Assembly: GCF_000967865.1 (NCBI RefSeq) | Contig: NZ_JXRU01000031.1 | Location: forward strand, 1-64,000 | Origin: Microbacterium sp. SA39 | Lineage (GTDB): Bacteria > Actinomycetota > Actinomycetes > Actinomycetales > Microbacteriaceae | DNA: 64,000 bases | Direction of reading: 5' to 3' | In this document: positions 16,399 through 25,169 of the stretch, piece after piece | Layout: each line of letters starts with the position of its first letter | Numbering within the stretch: position 1 is the stretch's first letter | Translations under genes and position numbers: made by a program | Notes under the pieces: model-generated | Databases searched by the model: none | Seen by the model: only the letters and a program-made list of their open reading frames with translations | What the model was told of the DNA's origin: nothing

Positions 16399-19125
16399 TC
16401 AGCTCTCCCCGCCCGCATTGCCGCTGGTGCCGGCGTTCACATCGTGCAGGCTGTACTTCTGGATCGCCTGCGCGGCGAGCGACCGATCGACGACGCCGTC
16501 CTCCGCGAGGGCCTGCAGCGTGCGCACGACCATGGACGGACCGTCGATCTTGAAGAAGCGACGAGCAGCGGCACGCGTGTCGGAGAATCCGAAGCCGTCG
16601 GCGCCGAGCGTGGCGAAGCGGTTCGGCACCCACGGGCGGATCTGGTCCTGGACGGCGTGCATGAAGTCGCTGACCGCGATGACCGGGCCCTCGGCGCCCT
16701 GGAGCTTCTGGGTGAGGTAGGCCGTGTGGGGCTCTTCTTCCGGGTAGAGGAAGTTGTGCTCGTCGGCGGCGAGGCCGTCGCGGCGCAGCTCGGTCCAGGA
16801 GGTGACCGACCATACGTCGGCGATCACGCCCCAGTCGTTCTTCAGCAGCTGCTGCGCCTCGAGCGCCCAGGGCAGACCGACACCCGAGCCGAACAGCTGG
16901 GCGCGGGGGCCTTCGCCCTCGCCGACGGAGACGCGGTGGATGCCGCGGACGATGCCGTCCACATCGACGTCCTCCGGCTCCTTCGGCTGGATGAGCGGCT
17001 CGTTGTACACCGTCAGGTAATACATGACGTTCGGGTCCTCGTGGTTCCCGCCGTACATGCGCTCGAGACCGGAGCGCATGATGTGCGCGATCTCGTAGCC
17101 GTATGCCGGGTCGTACGAGACCGTCGCCGGGTTGGTCGCCGCCAGCAGATGCGAGTGACCGTCGGCGTGCTGCAGGCCTTCACCGGTCAGCGTCGTGCGA
17201 CCGGCCGTGGCGCCGATGATGAATCCGCGAGCCATCTGGTCGCCGGCGGCCCACTGGGCGTCGCCGGTGCGCTGGAAGCCGAACATCGAGTAGAAGAGGT
17301 AGATCGGGATGAGCGGCTCGCCGTGCGTCGCGTACGACGTGCCGGCGGCGGTGAACGCCGCGAGAGCGCCGGCCTCGTTGATGCCGACGTGCACGATCTG
17401 GCCCTGCGGGCTCTCCTTGTAGGCGAGGAGCAGCTCCCGGTCGACCGAGGTGTAGTGCTGGCCGTTCGGGTTGTAGATCTTCGCCGTCGGGAAGTACGCG
17501 TCCATGCCGAAGGTGCGCGCCTCGTCCGGGATGATCGGCACGATGCGGTGACCGAAGTCCTTCGAGCGCAGCAAGTCCTTCAGCAGACGGACGAACGCCA
17601 TGGTCGTGGCGATCTCCTGCGTACCGGAGCCCTTCTTGGGCAGGGCGTACGCCGAGTCGTCGGGCAGCGAGAGGCCGACGTGGGTGGAACGGCGCTCGGG
17701 CAGGAAGCCGCCGAGTGCCTTGCGGCGCTCGAGCATGTACTGGATCGTCTCGTCCTGGGGTCCCGGGTTGTAGTACGGGGGCAGGTACGGGTTCTCCTCC
17801 AGCTGCGCATCCGTGATCGGGATGTGCATGGCGTCGCGGAACGTCTTGAGGTTGTCCAGCGTCATCTTCTTCATCTGGTGGGTCGCGTTGCGACCCTCGA
17901 ACTGCGGACCCAGCCCGTAGCCCTTGACGGTCTTGGCGAGGATGACGGTGGGCTTGCCCTTGTGCTCGGTCGCAGCCTTGAAGGCGGCGTAGACCTTGCG
18001 GTAGTCGTGGCCTCCGCGCTTGAGGTTCCAGATGTCGTCGTCGGAGTAGTCCTTGACGAGCGCGGCGGCGCGCTCGTCGCGGCCGAAGAAGTGCTCGCGG
18101 ATGTACGCGCCCGACTCCGCCTTGTAGGTCTGGAAGTCGCCGTCGGGGGTGACGTTCATGAGGTTGAGCAGCGCGCCCTCGGTGTCGCGGGAGAGCAGGT
18201 CGTCCCACTCGCGCCCCCAGACGACCTTGATGACGTTCCAGCCCGCACCGCGGAAGAACGACTCGAGCTCCTGGACGATCTTGCCGTTGCCGCGCACCGG
18301 GCCGTCGAGACGCTGCAGGTTGCAGTTCACGATGAAGGTCAGGTTGTCGAGACCCTCGTTGGCCGCGACCTGCAGCTGACCGCGGCTCTCGACCTCGTCC
18401 ATCTCGCCGTCGCCGAGGAAGGCCCAGACGTGCGAGGCGGAGGTGTCCTTGATGCCGCGGTTCTCGATGTACTTGTTCGACATCGCCTGGTAGATCGCGT
18501 TGATCGGGCCGAGACCCATCGAGACGGTCGGGAACTGCCAGTACTCCGGCATGAGGCGCGGGTGCGGGTAGGAGGGGATGCCGTTCGGGGCGTGCGACTT
18601 CTCCTGGCGGAATCCGTCGAGCTGGTCCTCGGTCAGGCGACCCTCGAGGAAGGAACGGGCGTAGGTGCCGGGGGAGGCGTGACCCTGCACGAAGATCTGG
18701 TCGGCACCGCCGGCGTTGTCGGCACCCTTGAAGAAGTGGTTGAAGCCCACCTCGTAGAGCGCGGCCGAGGACGCATACGTGGAGATGTGGCCGCCGACGC
18801 CGATGCCGGGGCGCTGCGCGCGGTGCACCGTGATGGCCGCGTTCCAGCGGATCCAGGCGCGGTAGCGGCGCTCGACCTCTTCGTCGCCGGGGAACTCGGG
18901 CTCGTTCTCCGGGGCGATGGTGTTGATGTAGTCCGTCGTCGGAACCATCGGCACGCCCAGGTGCAGCTCCTTGGAGCGCTTGAGCAGGCTGAGCATGATC
19001 TCGCGGCCACGTCCGTGGCCCTTCGCATCCACCAGCTCATCGAGCGACTGCTGCCACTCGCCGGTCTCTTCCGGATCGCTGTCCTGGGGGCCCTGGGAAT
19101 ACGGATCCTGGTCGTGCACGGTCAC
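16399..19125 (-). CDS. aceE: Pyruvate dehydrogenase E1 component, homodimeric
   Basis: A 908-aa thiamine diphosphate enzyme that decarboxylates pyruvate and acetylates the lipoyl E2. It contains the E1 ThDP region [10 protein letters not shown] near 240 with the following [14 protein letters not shown]. The single-chain length (about 900 aa) is that of the AceE type, not the alpha-beta type. GTG at 19125 follows a GAAAGG ribosome-binding site; a TAGGCT -10 candidate lies at 19220-19225 on this strand. It heads the leftward run into fasR and the fab operon. The E2 and E3 subunits are probably the proteins at 53967-57231. Confidence 0.97.
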   Translation of the reverse strand: MTVHDQDPYSQGPQDSDPEETGEWQQSLDELVDAKGHGRGREIMLSLLKRSKELHLGVPMVPTTDYINTIAPENEPEFPGDEEVERRYRAWIRWNAAITVHRAQRPGIGVGGHISTYASSAALYEVGFNHFFKGADNAGGADQIFVQGHASPGTYARSFLEGRLTEDQLDGFRQEKSHAPNGIPSYPHPRLMPEYWQFPTVSMGLGPINAIYQAMSNKYIENRGIKDTSASHVWAFLGDGEMDEVESRGQLQVAANEGLDNLTFIVNCNLQRLDGPVRGNGKIVQELESFFRGAGWNVIKVVWGREWDDLLSRDTEGALLNLMNVTPDGDFQTYKAESGAYIREHFFGRDERAAALVKDYSDDDIWNLKRGGHDYRKVYAAFKAATEHKGKPTVILAKTVKGYGLGPQFEGRNATHQMKKMTLDNLKTFRDAMHIPITDAQLEENPYLPPYYNPGPQDETIQYMLERRKALGGFLPERRSTHVGLSLPDDSAYALPKKGSGTQEIATTMAFVRLLKDLLRSKDFGHRIVPIIPDEARTFGMDAYFPTAKIYNPNGQHYTSVDRELLLAYKESPQGQIVHVGINEAGALAAFTAAGTSYATHGEPLIPIYLFYSMFGFQRTGDAQWAAGDQMARGFIIGATAGRTTLTGEGLQHADGHSHLLAATNPATVSYDPAYGYEIAHIMRSGLERMYGGNHEDPNVMYYLTVYNEPLIQPKEPEDVDVDGIVRGIHRVSVGEGEGPRAQLFGSGVGLPWALEAQQLLKNDWGVIADVWSVTSWTELRRDGLAADEHNFLYPEEEPHTAYLTQKLQGAEGPVIAVSDFMHAVQDQIRPWVPNRFATLGADGFGFSDTRAAARRFFKIDGPSMVVRTLQALAEDGVVDRSLAAQAIQKYSLHDVNAGTSGNAGGES

Positions 19126-19279
19126 GGGGCGAACCTTTCGTCAAGCTGGCAGGTCATGCCAAGGAAACGGGAAGCGACGCGGGCAGCCTTGTCGGCTGTG
19201 CACAACGCGCGCCGGGTTCAGCCTATCCCTCTTCCACGACACGAGCGCGCAACGGGTGCCCGATACACTGGAAGCACCA

Positions 19280-19352
19280 GGGCCTTTAGCTCAGCTGGTA
19301 GAGCGCCACGTTTACACCGTGGATGTCGTCGGTTCGATCCCGGCAGGGCCCA
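19280..19352 (+). tRNA. tRNA-Val (TAC anticodon)
   Basis: A 73-nt cloverleaf: 7-bp acceptor stem GGGCCTT/AGGGCCC with one wobble, D arm with AGCTCAGCTGGTAGAGC, and anticodon stem CCACG/CGTGG closing the loop TTTACAC, so the anticodon is TAC. The T arm contains GGTTCGATCCC. The 3' CCA is not encoded (ACCT follows). It lies upstream of the epimerase-like gene in the divergent region opposite aceE. Confidence 0.97.
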
Positions 19353-19377
19353 CCTCGGACGAGGAACGGGAGCGACC

Positions 19378-20265
19378 ATGGCGCGACGCATCGTCATCAG
19401 CGGAGCATCCGGACTGATCGGCAGCGCGCTGGCATCATCGCTCCGCGCCGACGACATCGACGTGACGACGCTCGTGCGGCGGCCCCCGAAGGACGACACC
19501 GAGCGGCAATGGGCGCCGGGGGAGCGCGACCTCGATCCGGACGTGCTCGACGGCGCGGAGGCTGTCGTCGCTCTGGGCGGCGCGAGCGTCGGACGGCTGC
19601 CGTGGACGCCTCGGTACAAGACCGAGCTGGTCGATTCGCGACTCAAGAGCACGCGTACGATCACGACCGCCCTGCGCGCTCTGCGCCAGGATGCTCCGGC
19701 GTTGATCTCGGCATCCGCCGTCGGCTACTACGGCTCAGCGCCCGGGGAGCAGCTGACCGAGGATTCGCCGGCCGGACAGACCTTCCTCGCTGAACTGTGC
19801 GTCCAGTGGGAGGCCGAGGCGCGCCGTGCCGAGGACCATACCAGGGTCGCCCTGCTGCGGACCGCGCCGGTGATCCATCGCCAGGGCGTCCTCAAGCCGA
19901 TGATCCAGCTGACCCGCTTCAGGCTCGCGGGGCCGCTGGGCCGAGGCACGCAGATCTGGCCGTGGATGTCGCTCGAAGACGAGGTGCGCGGCATCCGCCA
20001 CGTCATCGATCAGAAGATCGCCGGGCCCGTGAACTTCACCGGACCGACGCCGGCCTCGGCGAACGACATCGGCCGCGCTCTCGCGCGCGCGATGCGCCGG
20101 CCCTTCTGGCTGCCCGCGCCCGCCTGGGCGCTGCGTCTCGCTCTGGGCGCCGCGGCCGACTCGCTCCTCCTCACCGACGCCGACGTGCGTCCGACCGTGC
20201 TGGAGACGTCCGGCTTCGTCTTCACGCACCCCACCGCGGCCGAGGCGGTCGCCTCCGCGGTGTGA
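19378..20265 (+). CDS. TIGR01777-type NAD(P)-binding epimerase-like protein
   Basis: A 295-aa extended short-chain dehydrogenase of the TIGR01777/YfcH type. The N-terminal Rossmann motif is G-A-S-G-L-I-G at 9-15. The family signature S-A-S-A-V-G-Y-Y-G follows near 116, and a C-terminal DUF1731-like part contains the P-x-W-A-L-R-L-A-L-G-x-A segment. The physiological substrate is unknown. ATG at 19378 follows GGGAGCGACC, 25 bp after the tRNA. It is probably cytoplasmic. Confidence 0.92.
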   Translation: MARRIVISGASGLIGSALASSLRADDIDVTTLVRRPPKDDTERQWAPGERDLDPDVLDGAEAVVALGGASVGRLPWTPRYKTELVDSRLKSTRTITTALRALRQDAPALISASAVGYYGSAPGEQLTEDSPAGQTFLAELCVQWEAEARRAEDHTRVALLRTAPVIHRQGVLKPMIQLTRFRLAGPLGRGTQIWPWMSLEDEVRGIRHVIDQKIAGPVNFTGPTPASANDIGRALARAMRRPFWLPAPAWALRLALGAAADSLLLTDADVRPTVLETSGFVFTHPTAAEAVASAV

Positions 20266-20368
20266 TCCATCAGCCCAGCGTGGATCGAATGTGCTTGTGA
20301 ATCGACGGCTGAACCAGCGTTTCTGATCCACCGTGAGCGCGGACCTCGCCGACTGCGAGACTGAGCGC

Positions 20369-21322
20369 ATGGAGATCATCGAGAACTCGAAGCTCACGGT
20401 CGTCGGTGCGGGAAGCGTGGGATCCAGCGCCGCCTACGCCGCCCTCATCCGCGGCTCCGCCCGCCACATCGCCCTCTACGACATCGCGACCGAGAAGGTC
20501 GAGGCCGAGGTCCTCGATCTGGCACACGGCACGCAGTTCACGGGCACGAGCGACATCATCGGGGGCAGCGACATAACGGTCGCGGCGGGTTCGCATGTGG
20601 TCGTCATCACGGCGGGCGCCAAGCAGAACCTTGGTCAGACGCGCACCGAGCTTGCCGAGGTCAACGCGGGCATCATCCGCACCATGATGCCGCAGCTGCT
20701 CGAGGTCGCGCCGAACGCGATCTACGTCATCGTGACGAATCCGTGCGACGTGCTCACGGTCATCGCGCAGGAGGTCACCGGGTTGCCGCCTGAGCGCGTC
20801 TTCGCTTCCGGCACGGTGCTCGACACGTCCCGTCTCCGCTGGAAGCTGGCGGAACGCGCCGGGGTGTCGACCGCGAGCGTGCACGCGCACATCGTCGGCG
20901 AGCACGGCGACACCGAGTTCCCCCTGTGGTCGCGCGCCACGATCGGCACGGTTCCCATCCTCGACTGGGAGCTTCCAGGACACCCGCGCTTCACGCTGAA
21001 GGAGCTGCAGACGATCGCCGTCGATGTGCGCGACGCGGCCTACAAGGTGATCCGGGGGAAGGGCGCGACGAACTACGCGATCGGGCTGTCGAGTGCGCGC
21101 ATCGTCGAGGCGATTTTCCGCGACGAACACGCGGTGATGCCCGTCAGCACGGTGCTGCGGGACTTCCAGGGCGTCGACGGCGTGGCGCTCTCGGTGCCGT
21201 CGATCGTGAGCGCATCCGGAGCGGTCCCGATCCGGAACACGTCGTTCTCCCCGGAGGAGCTCGAGCTGTTCCGTCATTCCGCGCACGCCCTCGCCGAGGT
21301 CAGAGCCACGCTGGACAGCTGA
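20369..21322 (+). CDS. ldh: L-lactate dehydrogenase
   Basis: A 317-aa NAD-dependent enzyme converting pyruvate and lactate. The nucleotide motif G-A-G-S-V-G-S-S is at about 13-20; the substrate-orienting Arg is in D-T-S-R-L-R near 157; the catalytic His is in G-E-H-G-D-T-E near 182. A Gln in the mobile loop (A-K-Q-N-L-G-Q-T-R near 87-95) favours lactate over malate. ATG at 20369 was preferred because it begins just before the Rossmann fold. A GTG at 20333 would add 12 residues. Neither start has a strong ribosome-binding site. Confidence 0.94.
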   Translation: MEIIENSKLTVVGAGSVGSSAAYAALIRGSARHIALYDIATEKVEAEVLDLAHGTQFTGTSDIIGGSDITVAAGSHVVVITAGAKQNLGQTRTELAEVNAGIIRTMMPQLLEVAPNAIYVIVTNPCDVLTVIAQEVTGLPPERVFASGTVLDTSRLRWKLAERAGVSTASVHAHIVGEHGDTEFPLWSRATIGTVPILDWELPGHPRFTLKELQTIAVDVRDAAYKVIRGKGATNYAIGLSSARIVEAIFRDEHAVMPVSTVLRDFQGVDGVALSVPSIVSASGAVPIRNTSFSPEELELFRHSAHALAEVRATLDS

Positions 21323-21337
21323 CCTCGGCGGGTGCGC

Positions 21338-22102
21338 TCAGCGCCCGTGCGGGTCGCGGCCGTTGAGCGTCGCGACCACCTGGTCGTAGTCGCCGCGCGC
21401 CTCGCCGTAGCGCAGGAACTTCACGTTCTCGACCTGGATCTCGGCGGCATCCGGCTGCGCCTCGATCAGCCCGACGACCTCGGAGATGAAGGAGTCGAGG
21501 GGCATCGCGAAGTCGCTGTCCCGCTGCCCGGGCAGCAGGTCGGTCTGCACCGACGGCGGCTCGAGCTCGACGACCTTCACACTCGTGCCGGCGAGCTGCA
21601 GACGCAGGGACTCGCTCAGCATGTGGATCGCCGCCTTGCTCGCGTTGTAGCTGGGCGTGGCAGCCAGGGGAGCGAAGGCGAGACCGGAGGACACGGTCAT
21701 GATCGTGGCATCCGGCGTGCTGCGCAGGTGCTCGATGAAAGCGCCGATCAGACGGATCGGTCCGAGCACGTTGGTGGTGATCGTCTCCTCCGCGGTCGCC
21801 AGGAAGCCCGCCGGCTGCGACCAGTCCTCGACGCGCATGACGCCGGCCATCGCGATGATGACGTTGAGGTCGGGGTGCGCCGAGAGGACCTCGGAGGCGG
21901 CGGAGCGGATGCTGTCGGCATCCGTCGTATCGATCTGCACGGTGTGGATGCCGGGATCGCTCGCTACGATCTCGCGGAGCAGCGCCGTCCGCCGCCCGCC
22001 GACGATCACGGTGTTGCCCTTGACGCGCAGAGCGCGGGCGAGAGCGAGGCCGATGCCGCTCGTGGCTCCGGGGATGAAGATGGTGTTTCCGGTGATGTTC
22101 AT
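21338..22102 (-). CDS. Short-chain dehydrogenase/reductase (DltE-like)
   Basis: A classical SDR of 254 aa: cofactor motif G-A-T-S-G-I-G near 11-17 with a following R-R that suggests NADP, catalytic S-S near 143 and Y-N-A-S-K near 156-160. Its closest resemblance is to the DltE/YdfG oxidoreductases; the substrate is unknown. It is divergent from an XRE regulator across 100 bp, an arrangement typical of a regulator controlling an oxidoreductase. ATG at 22102 begins M-N-I-T-G-N-T; the open frame extending further upstream overlaps the divergent promoter and is not used. Confidence 0.9.
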   Translation of the reverse strand: MNITGNTIFIPGATSGIGLALARALRVKGNTVIVGGRRTALLREIVASDPGIHTVQIDTTDADSIRSAASEVLSAHPDLNVIIAMAGVMRVEDWSQPAGFLATAEETITTNVLGPIRLIGAFIEHLRSTPDATIMTVSSGLAFAPLAATPSYNASKAAIHMLSESLRLQLAGTSVKVVELEPPSVQTDLLPGQRDSDFAMPLDSFISEVVGLIEAQPDAAEIQVENVKFLRYGEARGDYDQVVATLNGRDPHGR

Positions 22103-22202
22103 GCGTCCAGCCTCGATCGGCTGCCGCGCGCCCGCCAGAGACCGCTCATCCAGGGAGCGGCGATCCCTGGATGCGATCGGCCGCCCGGGGGATACTTCAG
22201 TG

Positions 22203-23042
22203 GTGGATCGACAAGCGCTGGCCGAGTTCCTCCTGCGGAGGCGCGAGATGCTGCAGCCGAGCGACGTCGGTCTGAGCGCGGGGCCACGACGGCGGACTCC
22301 GGGACTCCGCCGCGAAGAGGTCGCCCAGCTCGCCGCCATGTCGACCGACTACTACACGCGGTTGGAGCAGCACCGCGGCCCGCAGCCCAGCCTGCAGATC
22401 GTCGCCGCCCTGGCGCGGGCGCTGCGGCTCACCTCCGACGAGCGCGACTACCTGCACCGCGTGGCGGGATACAGTGCGCCCGACCGAGCCGGTTCCACGT
22501 CACCCCACGTCCGCCCGGGGATGCTGCGGATCCTCGATCGGCTCCACGATGCGCCGGCCTTCGTGGTGTCGGTGCTCGACGAGGTGCTCGTGCAGAACGA
22601 CGCGGCTCGCGCGCTGCTGGGCGACGCGGAGCAGTGGACGGGCATCGAGCGCAGCGGGATCTACCGCTGGTTCGCCTTCCCCGAGACCGAGCGGCGCCGC
22701 TACCCCGAACGGGATCACGCGCGGCAGAGTCGATCGCTCGTGGCTTCGCTGCGTGCGGCGCAGGGACTGCTCGGCACTCGCTCGCGAGCAGGTGACATCG
22801 TGAAGGAGCTCGCCAGACAGAGCCCCGAGTTCGTCGAGCTCTGGCAGGACCAGGAGGTCAGACGGCGGTTCGAGGAGCACAAGGTGCTCGTCCACCCCGA
22901 GCTGGGCGAGATCGAGGTCGACTGTCAGGCGCTGTTCACCGAGGACGAGTCGCAGGCGCTGATCGTGCTGACCGCCGCGCCCGGGAGCGAGGCGGCCAGC
23001 AAGCTCGAACTGGTGCGGGTGCTCGGAACCCAGGTCGTCTGA
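22203..23042 (+). CDS. XRE-family regulator with MmyB-like ligand domain
   Basis: A 279-aa regulator. The N-terminal HTH (about 15-75) contains P-G-L-R-R-E-E-V-A-Q-L-A and Y-Y-T-R-L-E-Q-x-R-G, the signature of actinobacterial MmyB-type regulators. The C-terminal MmyB-like domain is a PAS-like ligand-binding fold, in some members lipid-binding. GATACT at 22191-22196 lies six bases before the GTG start, so the transcript is probably leaderless. It is divergent from the SDR gene that it likely controls and convergent with the aldo/keto reductase gene. Confidence 0.92.
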   Translation: MDRQALAEFLLRRREMLQPSDVGLSAGPRRRTPGLRREEVAQLAAMSTDYYTRLEQHRGPQPSLQIVAALARALRLTSDERDYLHRVAGYSAPDRAGSTSPHVRPGMLRILDRLHDAPAFVVSVLDEVLVQNDAARALLGDAEQWTGIERSGIYRWFAFPETERRRYPERDHARQSRSLVASLRAAQGLLGTRSRAGDIVKELARQSPEFVELWQDQEVRRRFEEHKVLVHPELGEIEVDCQALFTEDESQALIVLTAAPGSEAASKLELVRVLGTQVV

Positions 23043-23048
23043 GCCTGA

Positions 23049-23888
23049 TCAGGATTCCTCGTGCGTGCGAGGGTCCGCATCGAAGAGACGTCCGTCGGGG
23101 CGGCCGAGCGCGGTGAGCGCGGCGACCTCCGCGTCGTCCAGGACGATCTCGGCGGCGGCGAGGTTCGAGACCTGGTGCTCGAGCGACGAGGCCTTGGGGA
23201 TCGACACGGTCTCGCGTGCGACGTGCCAGGCGAGCACCGTCTGCACCGAAGTGATGCCATGCGCTGCCGCGATCTCGGCGACCACGGCCTCGCCGATGAG
23301 CTCCTTCGCACGTCCGAGCGGGCTCCACGCCTCGGTCAGGATGCCGTGCTCGCGGTGGTATGCCAGCTGCTCCTCCTGCGGGAAGTACGGGTGCAGCTCG
23401 ATCTGATTCACGACCGGGCGCACGCCGGTCTCGCGCTCGATGCGCTCGAGGTGCTCCGGCAGGAAGTTGGACACGCCGATCTGACGCACGATGCCGCGCT
23501 CCTGCGCCTCGACCAGGGCGGCCCACGCCTGCACGTACTCGTCCTGGCTCGGGTTCGGCCAGTGGATGAGGTGCAGATCGGTGATGTCGAGACCGAGTCG
23601 CGACCGGCTCTCCTCGATGCTCGTCCGCGCCTTCGCGGTCGGGTGGTGGCGACCAGGGAGCTTCGTCGTGACGATGATCTCCTCCCGTGCGACATCGGAG
23701 GCCGCGACTCCCAGACCGACGGAGCCTTCGTTCTCGTAGTTGAAGGCCGAGTCGATCAGGCGGTACCCGGCGTCGAGGGCTCCCGCGACGGCGGCGGCGC
23801 CCTCGTCTCCGTTCAGCCCATAGGTGCCGAGGCCGATGGCGGGCAGGGCGAAGCCGTTGTGGGCGGTGAAGGTGGGGACGGTGGTCAT
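23049..23888 (-). CDS. Aldo/keto reductase
   Basis: A 279-aa NADPH-dependent oxidoreductase of the 2,5-diketo-D-gluconate reductase type. The catalytic tetrad is present: Asp in L-I-D-S-A near 46, Tyr in N-Y-E-N-E near 51, Lys in T-T-K-L-P-G near 76, and His in I-H-W-P near 109. The NADP-binding I-P-K-A-S is near 233. The gene is single, reads toward the XRE gene with six bases between the stops, and has a GAAGGAG ribosome-binding site. Confidence 0.95.
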   Translation of the reverse strand: MTTVPTFTAHNGFALPAIGLGTYGLNGDEGAAAVAGALDAGYRLIDSAFNYENEGSVGLGVAASDVAREEIIVTTKLPGRHHPTAKARTSIEESRSRLGLDITDLHLIHWPNPSQDEYVQAWAALVEAQERGIVRQIGVSNFLPEHLERIERETGVRPVVNQIELHPYFPQEEQLAYHREHGILTEAWSPLGRAKELIGEAVVAEIAAAHGITSVQTVLAWHVARETVSIPKASSLEHQVSNLAAAEIVLDDAEVAALTALGRPDGRLFDADPRTHEES

Positions 23889-23961
23889 CGGTTCTCCTTC
23901 GTTGCAGGTGTCTCTTCAGCGTAGTTGGACGGCGGCGCCGCTCTGCGTGATGCTGGCTCTC

Positions 23962-24375
23962 ATGGATTCCGCTCATCCCGCCGCTGCTCCCGCGCCCGTC
24001 GTCGCGCGCTGCCCCTGTTCGTCCGGGGACGTCTTCACGGCCTGCTGCGGGCCGATTCTCGGTGGCGCCGCCGCGCCGACGGCCGAGCGGCTGATGCGCT
24101 CGCGGTACACCGCCTTCGTGCTTGAGGACGCGGACCATCTGCTCCGCTCCTGGCATGCGTCGACCCGCCCGGCATCCCTCGAGTTCGATCCTCAGCTGAG
24201 CTGGCGGCGCCTCGTCATCCTCCGCACGGTCGCCGGCGGACCGTTCGACCGGGACGGCGTCGTCGAGTTCGAGGCGTACTGGCGCCAGGGCGCGGAGCGC
24301 GGGTCTCTGCACGAGCGCAGCCGGTTCGTGCGCGAGGACCGGCAGTGGTTCTACGTCGACGGCGACGTGCGGTGA
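23962..24375 (+). CDS. YchJ-family (UPF0225) SEC-C protein
   Basis: A 137-aa protein with an N-terminal SEC-C-type metal-binding motif C-P-C-S-S-G...C-C-G-P near 18-30. A nuclear-transport-factor-2-like domain follows, as in the YchJ/UPF0225 family (R-Y-T-A-F near 53, W-H-A-S-T-R-P near 68). Function unknown; the motif probably binds zinc. ATG at 23962 gives a normal start; an ATG at 23950 in frame would add four residues. It is followed 37 bp later by the zinc-ribbon coiled-coil gene. Confidence 0.87.
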   Translation: MDSAHPAAAPAPVVARCPCSSGDVFTACCGPILGGAAAPTAERLMRSRYTAFVLEDADHLLRSWHASTRPASLEFDPQLSWRRLVILRTVAGGPFDRDGVVEFEAYWRQGAERGSLHERSRFVREDRQWFYVDGDVR

Positions 24376-24412
24376 CGGGCGGGATGGCCGGGCAGCGGCT
24401 AGATTTGAGAGC

Positions 24413-25147
24413 GTGAACGCCAGCCCCGAGAACCAGCGCACTCTGCTCGACATCGCCGACCTCGACCGGCGCATCGCGCAGGCTGAGCGTGCCCGAACCC
24501 AGCCCAGCCAGGGGGCGCGGATCACCGAGCTCGTCGCCATCCGTCAGGAGCAGCTGCGCGAGCTCACCTCGCTGACCGGCGTCCGTGACGACGTGCGCAC
24601 CGAACTGAAGCGCCTGGAGTCCGATGTCGCCGTCGTGGAGCAGCGCCGGAATCGCGATGCCGAGCGGCTGGCCGCCTCCACGAACTCGAAGGATGCGCAG
24701 GCCCTCGAGCACGAACTGGCGAGCCTGGCTCGTCGGCAGAGCAATCTTGAGGATGCGGAGCTCGATGTCATGGGCCGCCTCGAAGAGGCCGAAGCCGCGG
24801 TGGCCGCGCAGCAGGCGCTCCTGGCGACCACGACGGCGGAGGGCACTGCCCTCACCTCCCAGGCGAAGGCCGATGTCGCCGCAGCGACGGATCGGGGCGC
24901 CGAGCTCGCGCGGGACCGCGCGGCTGTCGTGGCGACGGTGCCGGCCGACCTCCTGGCCGAGTACACGCGCCGCGCGGCGAACAGTGCCGGCGCGGCCTTG
25001 CTGACGCGTGCCACCTGCGAAGGATGCCGGATGGTGCTTCCGAGCACCGACCTCAACGACATCCGTCGTGCGAAGGACGATCTCGTCGTCTTCTGCCCCG
25101 AGTGCGGATGCATCCTGGTGCGCACCGAGGAATCCGGGCTCGCTTGA
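24413..25147 (+). CDS. Coiled-coil protein with C-terminal C4 zinc ribbon (CT398-like)
   Basis: A 244-aa protein. Residues 5-180 form a long antiparallel coiled coil rich in Leu, Ala, Arg and Glu. The C-terminus has C-x2-C (C-E-G-C, about 203) and C-x2-C (C-P-E-C, about 229), a four-cysteine zinc ribbon of the CT398/FlgZ-like family. Its role is not firmly known; related proteins interact with RNA polymerase or flagellar sigma factors. TAGATT at 24400-24405 lies seven bases before GTG 24413, suggesting a leaderless message. It is upstream of the DNA polymerase gene, probably co-transcribed. Confidence 0.87.
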   Translation: MNASPENQRTLLDIADLDRRIAQAERARTQPSQGARITELVAIRQEQLRELTSLTGVRDDVRTELKRLESDVAVVEQRRNRDAERLAASTNSKDAQALEHELASLARRQSNLEDAELDVMGRLEEAEAAVAAQQALLATTTAEGTALTSQAKADVAAATDRGAELARDRAAVVATVPADLLAEYTRRAANSAGAALLTRATCEGCRMVLPSTDLNDIRRAKDDLVVFCPECGCILVRTEESGLA

Positions 25148-25169
25148 GCAGAGTCCGCGCTCGACGGCG

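Noticed and set aside
16072..20265. A 1397-codon rightward open frame opposite aceE and fasR that runs into the epimerase-like gene
   Set aside because: It is the antisense shadow of aceE and fasR, crosses a tRNA gene and is rich in Asp/Val/Arg as expected for high-GC antisense frames. Only the part from 19378 is a real gene.
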